A DNA stretch of 64,000 nt, from assembly GCF_020907245.1 (NCBI RefSeq), contig NZ_JAJJWH010000003.1, positions 1 to 64,000 of the forward strand. Direction: 5' to 3'. The notes under the pieces were generated by a model. The model was given only the letters and a program-made list of their open reading frames with translations, ran no database searches and was not told the origin of the DNA. Made by a program: the position numbers and the translations under genes. Origin of the DNA: Pontibacter harenae. Lineage in GTDB: Bacteria; Bacteroidota; Bacteroidia; Cytophagales; Hymenobacteraceae. Shown one piece after another: positions 27,006-34,782 of the stretch. Numbering within the stretch: the stretch's first letter is position 1; every line of letters starts with the position of its first letter.

Positions 27006-27521
27006 TTAATCATATTGCTCATACACTTTTAGCATGGCCTTAAGCTCTTTGCGGGCAATGTGAATCCTGTTCTTTACAGTGCCTAACGGAATATCCAGCT
27101 TTTCGGCTATCTCATAATACTTAAACCCCGTGTAGTACATCATAAAAGGCGTTCGGTATTCCTCATGAAGTTTCTCTATGGCTACCTGTATATCGTTCAA
27201 GACGAAAGAACCCGTCCCTTTGTTTTGTGTCACAAAGTTTTCATCTGAAATAGAATACTTCAGATACTCAGTGCTATCTATATTACTACTACGCTTAATC
27301 ACTTTGTTGTAGTTATTGATAAAAGTGTTACGCATAATAGTGTATAACCATGCCTTCAGGTTAGTACCCACCTTAAACTTATCATGGTTCGCCAAAGCCT
27401 TCAGAAGCGTTTCCTGCACCAAATCTTTAGCATCATCCATGTCGCGCGTCAGGTTAAAAGCGATTGGCCGAAGCGACTGCGCTACACCCTGCACTGTGTT
27501 AGTATATTCAAGAGCTGTCAT
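27006..27521 (-). CDS. ECF-type RNA polymerase sigma factor leading the carotenoid operon
   Basis: A 171-residue sigma-70 family protein. Region 2 spans about residues 15-85 ([17 protein letters not shown] and [15 protein letters not shown]) and region 4 about 110-165 ([20 protein letters not shown] then [20 protein letters not shown], the helix-turn-helix). There is no anti-sigma gene next to it. As the first gene in front of crtI-crtB it probably drives its own operon, perhaps in response to light or stress as in other carotenogenic systems (inference). Confidence 0.9.
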   Translation of the reverse strand: MTALEYTNTVQGVAQSLRPIAFNLTRDMDDAKDLVQETLLKALANHDKFKVGTNLKAWLYTIMRNTFINNYNKVIKRSSNIDSTEYLKYSISDENFVTQNKGTGSFVLNDIQVAIEKLHEEYRTPFMMYYTGFKYYEIAEKLDIPLGTVKNRIHIARKELKAMLKVYEQYD

Positions 27522-27550
27522 TGTTTATACTTATTATATTAAAACATAAA

Positions 27551-27558
27551 CAAATATA
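27551..27558 (-). promoter_or_regulatory. Possible -7 box for the sigma-crtI operon
   Basis: TATATTTG on the minus strand, 30 bases upstream of the sigma-factor ATG, matches TAnnTTTG. No clear TTG lies at the -33 distance; a TGACTG sequence is there instead, so an alternative sigma factor could be used. Confidence 0.4.
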
Positions 27559-27644
27559 CGCTTATAAATAAATTACAGTCATTTTTGTTTAATATTTATT
27601 TATAATATATAAACAACAAACTATCTATAGCATTGCAAAAACAA

Positions 27645-27690
27645 AAAGCGGCTCTGGCTACGTGTTAAAAAACACAGCCAGAGCCGCTTT
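27645..27690. terminator. Terminator after merR (crtZ-merR unit)
   Basis: AAAGCGGCTCTGGCT pairs perfectly with AGCCAGAGCCGCTTT, with an inner GTGTT/AACAC pairing. It separates the crtZ-merR unit from the sigma-crtI operon. Confidence 0.8.
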
Positions 27691-27713
27691 AAATTGTATG
27701 AAATAATTATCTC

Positions 27714-28589
27714 TTAGCTAAACAGAGCTATAAAGTCGTTCATGTTGCGCAACACATGCACATTAGCAGGAAAAACAAGGTTATCCTGCTTCACCAGCAT
27801 ACCATAGACATAGATTGTGCACTCGCTGAACCGCTGCGACAACTTATCAAGATATGCCTGCACCTTGTCTCGCTCAGGCATAGAGGTTAGCACCGTGCAA
27901 AGGTATTTCGGTTTGCACTGCTCATAGGTAATTTCCAGGTCTCTAAAAGGTAGATTTTGTCCCAGGTAAATTACATGCTTATGATAAGACCTGATGACAT
28001 AGTTCATAAACAAAAGAGCCAGTTCATGCAACTCCCCTTCCGGCAAGTATAAAAGGTAAGCAGAATCACCTTGCTGCCGCCTTACCACCTGTCCATCAAT
28101 AGCGACAATAAGCTTTTGCCTGATTAGGTTGCTTATAAAATGCTCATGTGCAGGGCTTATGTTATTTGTTTGCCACAAAATACCAATCTTGTGCAGGAAA
28201 GGATATACCACCTGTAGCATAGCCTCTTGCAGGCCAAGCTGTAACGTTGCCGTGGATAAGACTTTCTCGAACTTGTCTTCATCCATATCGAGCATGGCAT
28301 TTACGAGCGCACTTATGCGGTGCGAGGAAACTGAAACATTCTCGCTTAGCTGCTGCACCGCATTCAGAATCTGCCCATTATCCATTCGCGCTATTTTGGA
28401 TATCTTGTACCCCTGCTCATTCAGGACAGACACATTTAAGAGCGTCTTTAAATCTGCATCGTTGTAATAGCGAATATTGGTGTCGGTACGTTGTGGGCAG
28501 AGCAGGTTATAACGTTGCTCCCAAACCCGTATGGTGTGCGCTTTAATGCCCGACAGATGCTCTAGTTCTTTAATAGTGTAATGACCCAC
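27714..28589 (-). CDS. MerR-family regulator with a CarH/LitR-like B12-binding domain
   Basis: A 291-residue regulator. The N-terminal winged helix (YTIKELEHLSGIKAHTIRVW, then EQRYNLLCPQRTDTNIRYY) is MerR-type. Residues 90-165 form a helical bundle with W139, E149 and H150 in the W-x9-EH arrangement that packs on adenosylcobalamin in CarH. The Rossmann-like part has EGELHELA (H188), matching the ExHxxG motif that supplies the lower cobalt ligand, with Ala instead of Gly. The residue after the Trp, His in Thermus CarH, is Gln140 here. CarH proteins repress carotenoid genes in the dark and let go in light. The gene overlaps crtZ by 20 bases and neighbours the carotenoid operon. Light control here is inference. 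Confidence 0.85.
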   Translation of the reverse strand: MGHYTIKELEHLSGIKAHTIRVWEQRYNLLCPQRTDTNIRYYNDADLKTLLNVSVLNEQGYKISKIARMDNGQILNAVQQLSENVSVSSHRISALVNAMLDMDEDKFEKVLSTATLQLGLQEAMLQVVYPFLHKIGILWQTNNISPAHEHFISNLIRQKLIVAIDGQVVRRQQGDSAYLLYLPEGELHELALLFMNYVIRSYHKHVIYLGQNLPFRDLEITYEQCKPKYLCTVLTSMPERDKVQAYLDKLSQRFSECTIYVYGMLVKQDNLVFPANVHVLRNMNDFIALFS

Positions 28590-29061
28590 GATTTGTACCC
28601 TGCTGTTTCTTGATGCCCTTATATGCTAACCGAAAATATTTCGGCGACACCCACAGCATTCCATAAGAAGCTGCGCCGTGCTTTTCTTCTTTACTATGAT
28701 GCACCTTATGCGCTATGTTTAAAGCTTTAAGATAAACATTAGACGTTTTCCCAAAAAGCTTCATGCGCCTGTGAATAAACACATCATGAATCAGAAAATA
28801 AGCCACACCATATAGCGTGATACCAGCCCCTACCCAAAACCTGTAGTCTATCGGGTCGCTGCCAAATATAAAAAACAGCATCGCCAATGTGCCATAGTAG
28901 GCAAAAAACAGGTCGTTCCACTCAAAAGCGTGGTTGTGGCGTGTATGGTGCGACTTATGCAGGAACCACATAAAACCATGTAACACATATTTGTGCATGG
29001 CCCAGGCCACGCCTTCCATTGCTACAAAAGTCAATATCATGATTCCAATGCCTGTTAGCAT
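28570..29061 (-). CDS. crtZ: Beta-carotene hydroxylase CrtZ
   Basis: A 163-residue membrane di-iron hydroxylase acting at C3 of beta-ionone rings (zeaxanthin, and astaxanthin together with CrtW). The histidine motifs are HKYVLH at 23-28, HKSHH at 35-39, HDVFIH at 92-97 and HKVHH at 118-122, the CrtZ spacing. Four hydrophobic spans are present. It is transcribed just ahead of, and overlaps, the merR gene. With CrtW it would give keto-hydroxy carotenoids if cyclised carotene is available. Confidence 0.92.
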   Translation of the reverse strand: MLTGIGIMILTFVAMEGVAWAMHKYVLHGFMWFLHKSHHTRHNHAFEWNDLFFAYYGTLAMLFFIFGSDPIDYRFWVGAGITLYGVAYFLIHDVFIHRRMKLFGKTSNVYLKALNIAHKVHHSKEEKHGAASYGMLWVSPKYFRLAYKGIKKQQGTNRGSLHY

Positions 29062-29111
29062 ACAAACGAAACAGCAAGTTTAACAAAAGGTTTATGAATT
29101 TTAAACAGTTT

Positions 29112-29921
29112 TTACCAGGTAATAGACTCTTTGTTTAAGAATGCCTGCACTCCTTTCTGAAAATCTTCTGAGTTGCGTACCACTGCATTTACTTCTGCAG
29201 CATGTTGCAAGCTCTCCTCCAGGCTCATTTCCTGCACACGAGCCACCAGCTCTTTCGTCACTTCCATCGCTTGGCGAGAGTTTTCGGTGCACAGTTTTCG
29301 GGCAAAAGCCTGCACTTTATCTTCCAGCTCGTCGGCAGGTACTACGTAATTTATAATGCCGTAAGCTCTGGCATCTTCAGCTGATATCAGATCTCCTGTC
29401 AGCAGTAGCTCCTTTGCTCGAGCCTCACCTACTTTACGAAGCAGAAACACATTCACAATGGCAGGCACAAAACCGATCTTTACTTCAGCATAGCCAAACT
29501 TGGCTTCAGGAGCGGCAAAAGAAAAATCGCAGATAGCTGCCAAACCGCACCCACCAGATATAGCATGGCCTTGCACCTGGGCTATTACCACTTTTTTCAG
29601 GGTATAAATTAAGCGGAACAGCTGCATCAGGTGTGTAGAATCAACTAAATTATCCTGGTAGTTGTAGTCTTGCAGTTGCTGCAAGAACTCTAGATCTGCG
29701 CCAGTACAGAACATCCCGCCTTCTGCACGTAAAACAATCACCTTACAAGACTCATCATCTTCAGCCGCCACAAAGGCCTGAATCAGCTCCGTTACCATTT
29801 CAAAGTTTAAAGCATTACGCTTTTCTGGTCGAGCCAACGTGATGTAACCTATACGGTCCTTTACTTTGTAGCTGACATACTCCAGCGCTTCGTTTTCGAT
29901 TGTATTTATAGTATCCGTCAT
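29112..29921 (-). CDS. Enoyl-CoA hydratase/isomerase family protein (methylglutaconyl-CoA hydratase-like)
   Basis: A 269-residue crotonase-fold enzyme acting on CoA thioesters in fatty-acid or leucine breakdown. The oxyanion-hole regions are RPEKRNALNFEMVTEL (near 30) and QGHAISGGCGLAAICD (near 112). FGYAEVKIGFVPA (near 138) supplies one of the two catalytic glutamates; the other (Glu144 of rat hydratase) is replaced by Pro in AAPEAKFG, as in AUH/LiuC-type enzymes which also lack it. It is divergent from a TetR gene 214 bases away, which may control it. crtZ begins 50 bases downstream. Confidence 0.85.
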   Translation of the reverse strand: MTDTINTIENEALEYVSYKVKDRIGYITLARPEKRNALNFEMVTELIQAFVAAEDDESCKVIVLRAEGGMFCTGADLEFLQQLQDYNYQDNLVDSTHLMQLFRLIYTLKKVVIAQVQGHAISGGCGLAAICDFSFAAPEAKFGYAEVKIGFVPAIVNVFLLRKVGEARAKELLLTGDLISAEDARAYGIINYVVPADELEDKVQAFARKLCTENSRQAMEVTKELVARVQEMSLEESLQHAAEVNAVVRNSEDFQKGVQAFLNKESITW

Positions 29922-30095
29922 GGTATATCAATTCAGTTATAGTACTTTTCCCTAATCACTTCATTAATATACGCAGCATCACCCACCATGATTTGCATTT
30001 ATCACGCAAATTAGTTTTAAAACAATTCATCTTGATAATACCACACGTACAGATGCAGTATCAGCAGAAATAAACAACAACTCGTATAAAATTCA

Positions 30096-30126
30096 TTTGC
30101 TAACAAATGTTAGTTTTTTATATTTG
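30096..30126 (+). promoter_or_regulatory. tetR promoter with an operator inside the spacer
   Basis: TTTG (30096-30099), a 19-base spacer and TATATTTG (30119-30126) form a Bacteroidota promoter. CTAACAAATGTTAG at 30100-30113, two 6-base arms around AA, fills the spacer and overlaps a second dyad, CATTTG/CAAATG (30095-30110). This fits a TetR operator used for self-repression. Confidence 0.65.
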
Positions 30127-30135
30127 CTAAAGAGA

Positions 30136-30717
30136 ATGATGAAAGCACTTACAAGGAAAGAGCAGATAGAGAAGAAAGCCACTGCCTTATTCAAAGAAAA
30201 AGGTTTTGCGGCAACTTCCATGCGCGATTTGGCCACTGTGCTCGGCATAGAGGCAGCCAGTATTTATTCGCATATCCGTTCTAAAGAAGAAATCCTTCAT
30301 AAGATCTGCTTCCGAATGGCAGATGAGTTTTTTCAAGCTCTAGATGCTGCAGAGGCTGCTGGTACTTCTGCCACAGAGAGGCTTGTAGAGGCAATCAGGG
30401 CACATGTGCTTGTTCTGACAAAAAACACAGAGGCTTCGGCCGTGTTTCTTAACGAATGGCGGCACCTAAGCGAGCCTTCTCATTCAGAGTTTTTGAAACT
30501 GAGAGACCAATACGAAGAACGGTTTCGGGAAATTATTAGGTTTGGCGTAAAGAATCGAGAGTTCGAAGTGCCAGACGAGAAATTTGCTGCTTTAACCATT
30601 TTATCTGGCTTAAACTGGCTGCATACCTGGTACAAGCCAAACGGAAAAATGTCGCCTAACGAAATTGCTACAAATCTGTCTGCTATGCTCTTAAATGGGC
30701 TTAAGACCACTAAATAG
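30136..30717 (+). CDS. TetR/AcrR family transcriptional regulator
   Basis: A 193-residue repressor. The N-terminal helix-turn-helix (KATALFKEKGFAATSMRDLA, then GIEAASIYSHIRSKEEIL) is TetR-type; the rest is the helical ligand-binding domain. An upstream in-frame ATG at 30097 lies inside the promoter and is rejected. ATGs at 30136 and 30139 lie just after the predicted transcription start, so the mRNA leader is only a few bases. It probably regulates itself and perhaps the divergent enoyl-CoA hydratase. The inducer is unknown; an acyl-CoA would fit. Confidence 0.87.
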   Translation: MMKALTRKEQIEKKATALFKEKGFAATSMRDLATVLGIEAASIYSHIRSKEEILHKICFRMADEFFQALDAAEAAGTSATERLVEAIRAHVLVLTKNTEASAVFLNEWRHLSEPSHSEFLKLRDQYEERFREIIRFGVKNREFEVPDEKFAALTILSGLNWLHTWYKPNGKMSPNEIATNLSAMLLNGLKTTK

Positions 30718-30750
30718 AACCAAACACTTCTTTATACTAATCTAACGCAG

Positions 30751-30784
30751 AAACAAGCGGGACTGGAAACAGACCTGCTTGTTT
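30751..30784 (+). terminator. Terminator after the TetR gene
   Basis: AAACAAGCGGG pairs with CCTGCTTGTTT (one G-U) around 12 bases, 34 bases after the tetR stop. Confidence 0.65.
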
Positions 30785-30841
30785 TGTTTAGTACCTGTTT
30801 TAACTACACCTGTATAATTCTGAAAGTCGAGTAGCTATAAT

Positions 30842-30885
30842 TGCAAAACAGCCCCTACCGCAGTTACGGCAGGGGCTGTTTTGCA
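30842..30885. terminator. Bidirectional hairpin terminator beyond the M3 peptidase gene
   Basis: TGCAAAACAGCCCCT pairs with AGGGGCTGTTTTGCA around 14 bases that can pair further (CCG/CGG). It lies 15 bases beyond the minus-strand peptidase stop. Confidence 0.7.
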
Positions 30886-30899
30886 TTGATGAGTAGAGA

Positions 30900-32630
30900 C
30901 TAGAGCTTTTCCATCTCTTCCTGCACAAAATCTACCAAGCTCTTGATATAGTCTGTGCTGAAGTCGAACTTAATACCAGCCGCTTCATATACTTCACCTA
31001 TCGAGACAGTGTAGCCAAGACTTAGCGCGCGTTTGTAGGCCGCCAACCCTTCGGCAGGGTTGTCTCTGTAGTTCTTCCAGACAGCTATAGCACCAAGTTG
31101 GGCCATGGCATACTCTATGTAGTAAAATGGCACCTCATAAATATGCAGCTGCTTCTGCCATATAAACGGCTTATATTTCTCCAACCCACTCCAATTTACC
31201 AGTTTATGGTTGAAGGTTTCAAAAATACTTATCCATTCGCTGTGGCGTTCCTCCTGGCTTTGCTGTGGATGCTCGTAGAGCCAGTGCTGAAACTTATCGA
31301 CAGTGGCTACCCACGGGAAGGTTTCCAGCACACTCTCTAAATGCGTTTTCTTAGCACGACGGAGTTTGTCCTCATCCTCAAAAAAAGTATCCCAGTAGTC
31401 CATCGAGATTAGCTCCATAGACATAGAGGCTAGCTCTGCCACTTCTGACGGTGGATGCTTGAAGGCATTAAGCCTCATCTCTCGCGTCAGGAACGAGTGT
31501 ACAGCATGGCCGCCTTCGTGCAACATGGTGATGACATCACGTAGGCTAGAAGTGGCGTTCATGAAAATGAACGGCACGCCTATTTCATCCAGCGGATAAT
31601 TATAACCTCCTGGCGCTTTACCTTTCCTGGACTCCAAATCCAGGTGCCCCATTTCACGCATAGTCGCCAGGCAATCGCCTAAATAGGTATCAAGTTTGTA
31701 GAATACCTGCACCGTTTTCTCCAATAGCTCTTCACCAGATTTAAAAGGCTCCAGCGGTGCTTTGCCACTAGGGTCTACATCCAGGTCCCAAGGTTTCAAC
31801 TCTTCTACACCTAGTTTCTCTTTGCGCTCCGCATCTATTTTAGTCAGCAGCGGCACAATGGTTTCTTCTATAGACTGGTGAAAGTCGAAGCAATCCTGAG
31901 GCGTATAGTCGAAGCGGCCCATGGCGGCAAACATATAGTCGCGGAAGTTAGCGAAATCAGCGTTCTGTGCTACTTCGTTACGCAACTTCAGCAGTTCATC
32001 AAACAGGTCGTCCAGCTTCTGTCGATCTTGAAAACGGCGTTCCTGTATGGCATGCCATGCCTCCTCACGTACTTGGCGATCGGTTCTCTTCAACCGATCT
32101 GCGGCACGTTGCAATGTAACTTCCTCGCCATCTAACGTTACAGTCATAGAGCCAGATATGGCTGCAAACTGCTGCTGCTTGGTGCTAATCTCGGTACTTA
32201 GCGGAATGTTCTTCTCGCGAAAAATTTCTAAAGCCCTAGCTACACCGCGTAAATAGATTCTGTATTTATCCTGATCGAGCTCCTTCAGATAAGGCGAGTC
32301 CATCAGCTTTTGGTTAAGCTCATGATCGTATGGTGCTACCTTAGGTTCAATTTCAGACACAAAATACTGGAAAGCGTTAGTCACTTCTTCGTTCTGTGTA
32401 TCGCAGGTCATGCGGATGTAGCGCCAGCCCAAATCCTCGGACAAAACACTCTCTAATTCGCTGCGATCAGCCATCCATTTTTCCAGTTCGTCTGCACTGT
32501 TTATGGCGTGGGACTTCAGTTCTTCAAAGTAAGGCTGAATGCTTTCCCAGCTTTCAACTTTAAAATTTTCGGCTAAATATATGCGTGGTTTACGCTTCGG
32601 TATAGAGATATTATTCGCTTGTATGGTCAT
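30900..32630 (-). CDS. M3 family oligoendopeptidase (PepF-like)
   Basis: A 576-residue zinc peptidase of the M3 (thimet/PepF) family that trims short peptides in the cytoplasm. The zinc-binding site is in TMLHEGGHAVHSFL (HExxH) near residue 370, with the downstream Glu in SEVAELASMSMELIS as third ligand. The C-terminal PFYYIEYAMAQLGAIAVWKN (near 493) is the Tyr-containing substrate region of the family. No signal peptide. Bounded by terminators on both sides, so it is a single-gene unit. Confidence 0.92.
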   Translation of the reverse strand: MTIQANNISIPKRKPRIYLAENFKVESWESIQPYFEELKSHAINSADELEKWMADRSELESVLSEDLGWRYIRMTCDTQNEEVTNAFQYFVSEIEPKVAPYDHELNQKLMDSPYLKELDQDKYRIYLRGVARALEIFREKNIPLSTEISTKQQQFAAISGSMTVTLDGEEVTLQRAADRLKRTDRQVREEAWHAIQERRFQDRQKLDDLFDELLKLRNEVAQNADFANFRDYMFAAMGRFDYTPQDCFDFHQSIEETIVPLLTKIDAERKEKLGVEELKPWDLDVDPSGKAPLEPFKSGEELLEKTVQVFYKLDTYLGDCLATMREMGHLDLESRKGKAPGGYNYPLDEIGVPFIFMNATSSLRDVITMLHEGGHAVHSFLTREMRLNAFKHPPSEVAELASMSMELISMDYWDTFFEDEDKLRRAKKTHLESVLETFPWVATVDKFQHWLYEHPQQSQEERHSEWISIFETFNHKLVNWSGLEKYKPFIWQKQLHIYEVPFYYIEYAMAQLGAIAVWKNYRDNPAEGLAAYKRALSLGYTVSIGEVYEAAGIKFDFSTDYIKSLVDFVQEEMEKL

Positions 32631-32683
32631 TCTATCTAATTAATATTCACAAAATGCAATATAACTACTTCTTACGAAAGTGC

Positions 32684-32723
32684 AAAAAATAAACGGAGCC
32701 ATACCGTTTATGGTGTAGCTCCG
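32684..32723 (-). terminator. Terminator after the oxygenase-reductase gene
   Basis: On the minus strand CGGAGC and ACC pair with GGT and GCTCCG around a short loop, followed by TTTATTTTTT. It lies 24 bases after the stop at 32747. Confidence 0.65.
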
Positions 32724-32746
32724 CTTATATATTACGTAAGAACTTA

Positions 32747-33910
32747 CTATCCGATTTGAATAATTACATCGTCTGTAAGCGGGTGGCCCACGCAGTTTAG
32801 CACATATCCTTCTTCCAGTTCCGCTTCAGATAGTCCATCACTTTCATCGAGGTGCACTTTACCGCTTAGGCACTTGCCACGGCAGGCGGTACAAAGCCCT
32901 GCCTGGCAGGAATAAGGCAAATCAATGCCTTCTTTTAACGCCGCCTCCAGAATAGTCTGGCTTGGCTGCACCTTCAAACTATACTCTGCTCCCTCGTAAA
33001 GCAATGTAACTGCTTGGGGCTGTATTTTACCATCCTCTCCTGCTGATACAGTACCTTGCTTTTCTTGCTCGTTCGCAGGCTTGATGGTAATAAAGCTCTC
33101 TTTGTAGATACGATCTTTGGGTACATGCAGCACATTTAGCGCATGGAGCACTTCCTCCATCATGCCCTGCGGACCACATACAAAATACAGCGCATTGGCT
33201 GGTTTTGTTAAGTTCAGTCGCTCCAAAATCTTAATGACCGTACTTTGGTTCATACGACCATAGTGCACGTTTTCTGGGCCTGAACTCTGGGATTGATCTT
33301 GCTGCTTACTGCCAAACAATTTATTTAGAAAGCCTAACCCAGCACTTTTTGGTTTAGGTGCGTTGGACGATTGGCTGTAAATATATTCTATGTGCAAACG
33401 CCCTGAGAACTTCTTCTGTAGCTGCCGCAACTGCTCCTTAAAGATAACACTGCTCTCATCGCGGTTGCCGTACAGTAACGTTACTTGGCTAGCTGGCTCC
33501 TCCGTCAACACCGATTTAAGAATGGACATTAGTGGTGTGATACCACTGCCTGCCCCAAATAGAATAATATGACGTTTTTCTGCTGGGTCGCAGGTAAGGC
33601 AAAAGTTACCAAGCGGCTCCATCACTTTCAGCGTATCTCCCACTTTCAACTTCTCTATCAGAAACGAAGAAGCCAGGCCGCCAGCTACTCGTTTTACCGT
33701 TACAGACAGTCTCGAGCCTTCTTCTGGTGTACTGCTTAAAGAGTATGACCGACGCACCTCCTGACCGTTTATCGGAAGTATCAGCGTCAGAAACTGGCCT
33801 GATTTATAGGGGGTTACTTTTTTTTCGGGGTGTTCTAAATGTATGGTTATGGCGTCTGCTGTTTCACGGGTTATTTCCGCTACTTGCAGATCAAAGTATA
33901 GGCTACTCAT
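32747..33910 (-). CDS. PaaE-like NADPH:ferredoxin reductase with a C-terminal [2Fe-2S] domain
   Basis: A 387-residue flavoprotein of the ferredoxin-NADP-reductase family fused to a plant-type ferredoxin. RRSYSLSSTPEE (near 53) binds FAD, FGAGSGITPLMSILKSVL (near 116) starts the NAD(P) domain, YFVCGPQGMMEEVL (near 243) is its C-terminal motif, and SCQAGLCTACRGKC (near 334) with VLNCVG holds the four Fe-S cysteines. The layout matches PaaE and similar reductases that feed electrons to di-iron oxygenases. A low-complexity insert (about 195-225, rich in Ser, Gln and Lys) is not part of the core. No oxygenase partner is adjacent; CrtW/CrtZ nearby are a speculative partner. Confidence 0.85.
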   Translation of the reverse strand: MSSLYFDLQVAEITRETADAITIHLEHPEKKVTPYKSGQFLTLILPINGQEVRRSYSLSSTPEEGSRLSVTVKRVAGGLASSFLIEKLKVGDTLKVMEPLGNFCLTCDPAEKRHIILFGAGSGITPLMSILKSVLTEEPASQVTLLYGNRDESSVIFKEQLRQLQKKFSGRLHIEYIYSQSSNAPKPKSAGLGFLNKLFGSKQQDQSQSSGPENVHYGRMNQSTVIKILERLNLTKPANALYFVCGPQGMMEEVLHALNVLHVPKDRIYKESFITIKPANEQEKQGTVSAGEDGKIQPQAVTLLYEGAEYSLKVQPSQTILEAALKEGIDLPYSCQAGLCTACRGKCLSGKVHLDESDGLSEAELEEGYVLNCVGHPLTDDVIIQIG

Positions 33911-34098
33911 GTTCTATATATGTATCTAAAAGACGTTGTTGTAAACATGTACGAGAGCCGAAAGTTACGACTAACTGAAAATCTCTTAGAAAATATTAGG
34001 TAAAAATTAATCTATTAAAATTATTTAGCCGTATTATTCTAAAAATATAAATATTAGTTATCAAAGATATTAAAAAAACTGCAACTTTACACCATGTT

Positions 34099-34130
34099 AT
34101 GCAATACCTGCGTTATAGGTGATATTGCAT
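34099..34130 (+). repeat. Inverted repeat upstream of the HNH-AP2 gene
   Basis: ATGCAATA (34099-34106) and TATTGCAT (34123-34130) form an 8-base stem, with CCT/AGG pairing further in. It lies in the 5' region about 48 bases before the chosen start and may be an operator or mRNA hairpin. Confidence 0.45.
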
Positions 34131-34177
34131 TTACACATAGCTTCTGTTCTTATTACAAAACCACAATAAAACTATTG

Positions 34178-34732
34178 ATGTTATACAAACTAACACTAAA
34201 GAACTGTGAAAAAACCGTAATGGTAGATGATTTTACCTACGAGTACATCCAGAATAATGCTTACCTGCAACAGATTGAGTTTCTGAAGCATCTGCGTATC
34301 CACTCCAACGGCTATGCTTTTTTCCAAAAGAACTGGCCACTTAAAAACGGCAAATACCGCAACGAGACCATTTATCTGCACAAGATGATTGGGGAGCAGT
34401 TACTAGAAAAGCCCGAGAGTAACATTAAGCTTTATGTTCATTTTAAAAACGGCAATAAGCTAGACTGCCGCCGCGATAACCTGGAGTGGGCTCCGCTTTG
34501 CAAAATTGTGCGTAACACTACAAAAACGGAAAACAAACTTGGTGTGCGAGGTGTGCACAAAGAAGCACAGAAATACAGGGCTATTATACACTATAACAAG
34601 CAACGTATAAACCTGGGCACTTTTGAAACCTTGCAGGAAGCAGCCTTAGCCTATAGCCAGAAGTCTGAGGAACTGTTTGGCAAAACCAGAAGCCTAAAAA
34701 CCTTGAACAAGTACGTAGAAGAGCTAAGCTAA
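34178..34732 (+). CDS. HNH-like protein with an AP2 DNA-binding domain
   Basis: From ATG 34178 the product has 184 residues. The middle holds an HNH-like fold: ETIYLHKMIGEQL, then VHFKNGNKLDCRRDNLEW (about residues 85-115), giving His-Asn-Asn positions. The C-terminal KLGVRGVHKEAQKYRAII and RINLGTFETLQEAALAYSQK (about 125-170) form an AP2 domain, known from homing endonucleases and phage HNH proteins. The family member here stands alone, with no intron or phage genes beside it. A longer start at 34094 adds 28 residues without a recognisable domain and would cover the hairpin. It could be a mobile nuclease remnant or a domesticated DNA-binding protein. Confidence 0.75.
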   Translation: MLYKLTLKNCEKTVMVDDFTYEYIQNNAYLQQIEFLKHLRIHSNGYAFFQKNWPLKNGKYRNETIYLHKMIGEQLLEKPESNIKLYVHFKNGNKLDCRRDNLEWAPLCKIVRNTTKTENKLGVRGVHKEAQKYRAIIHYNKQRINLGTFETLQEAALAYSQKSEELFGKTRSLKTLNKYVEELS

Positions 34733-34782
34733 CTCTACTTACACTTGCACCAAGGCTTCAGTACCATACCCTTTCATTTTTT

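Noticed and set aside
30097..30135. Earlier ATG for the TetR gene
   Set aside because: It lies between the -33 and -7 elements of the promoter, upstream of the predicted start site.
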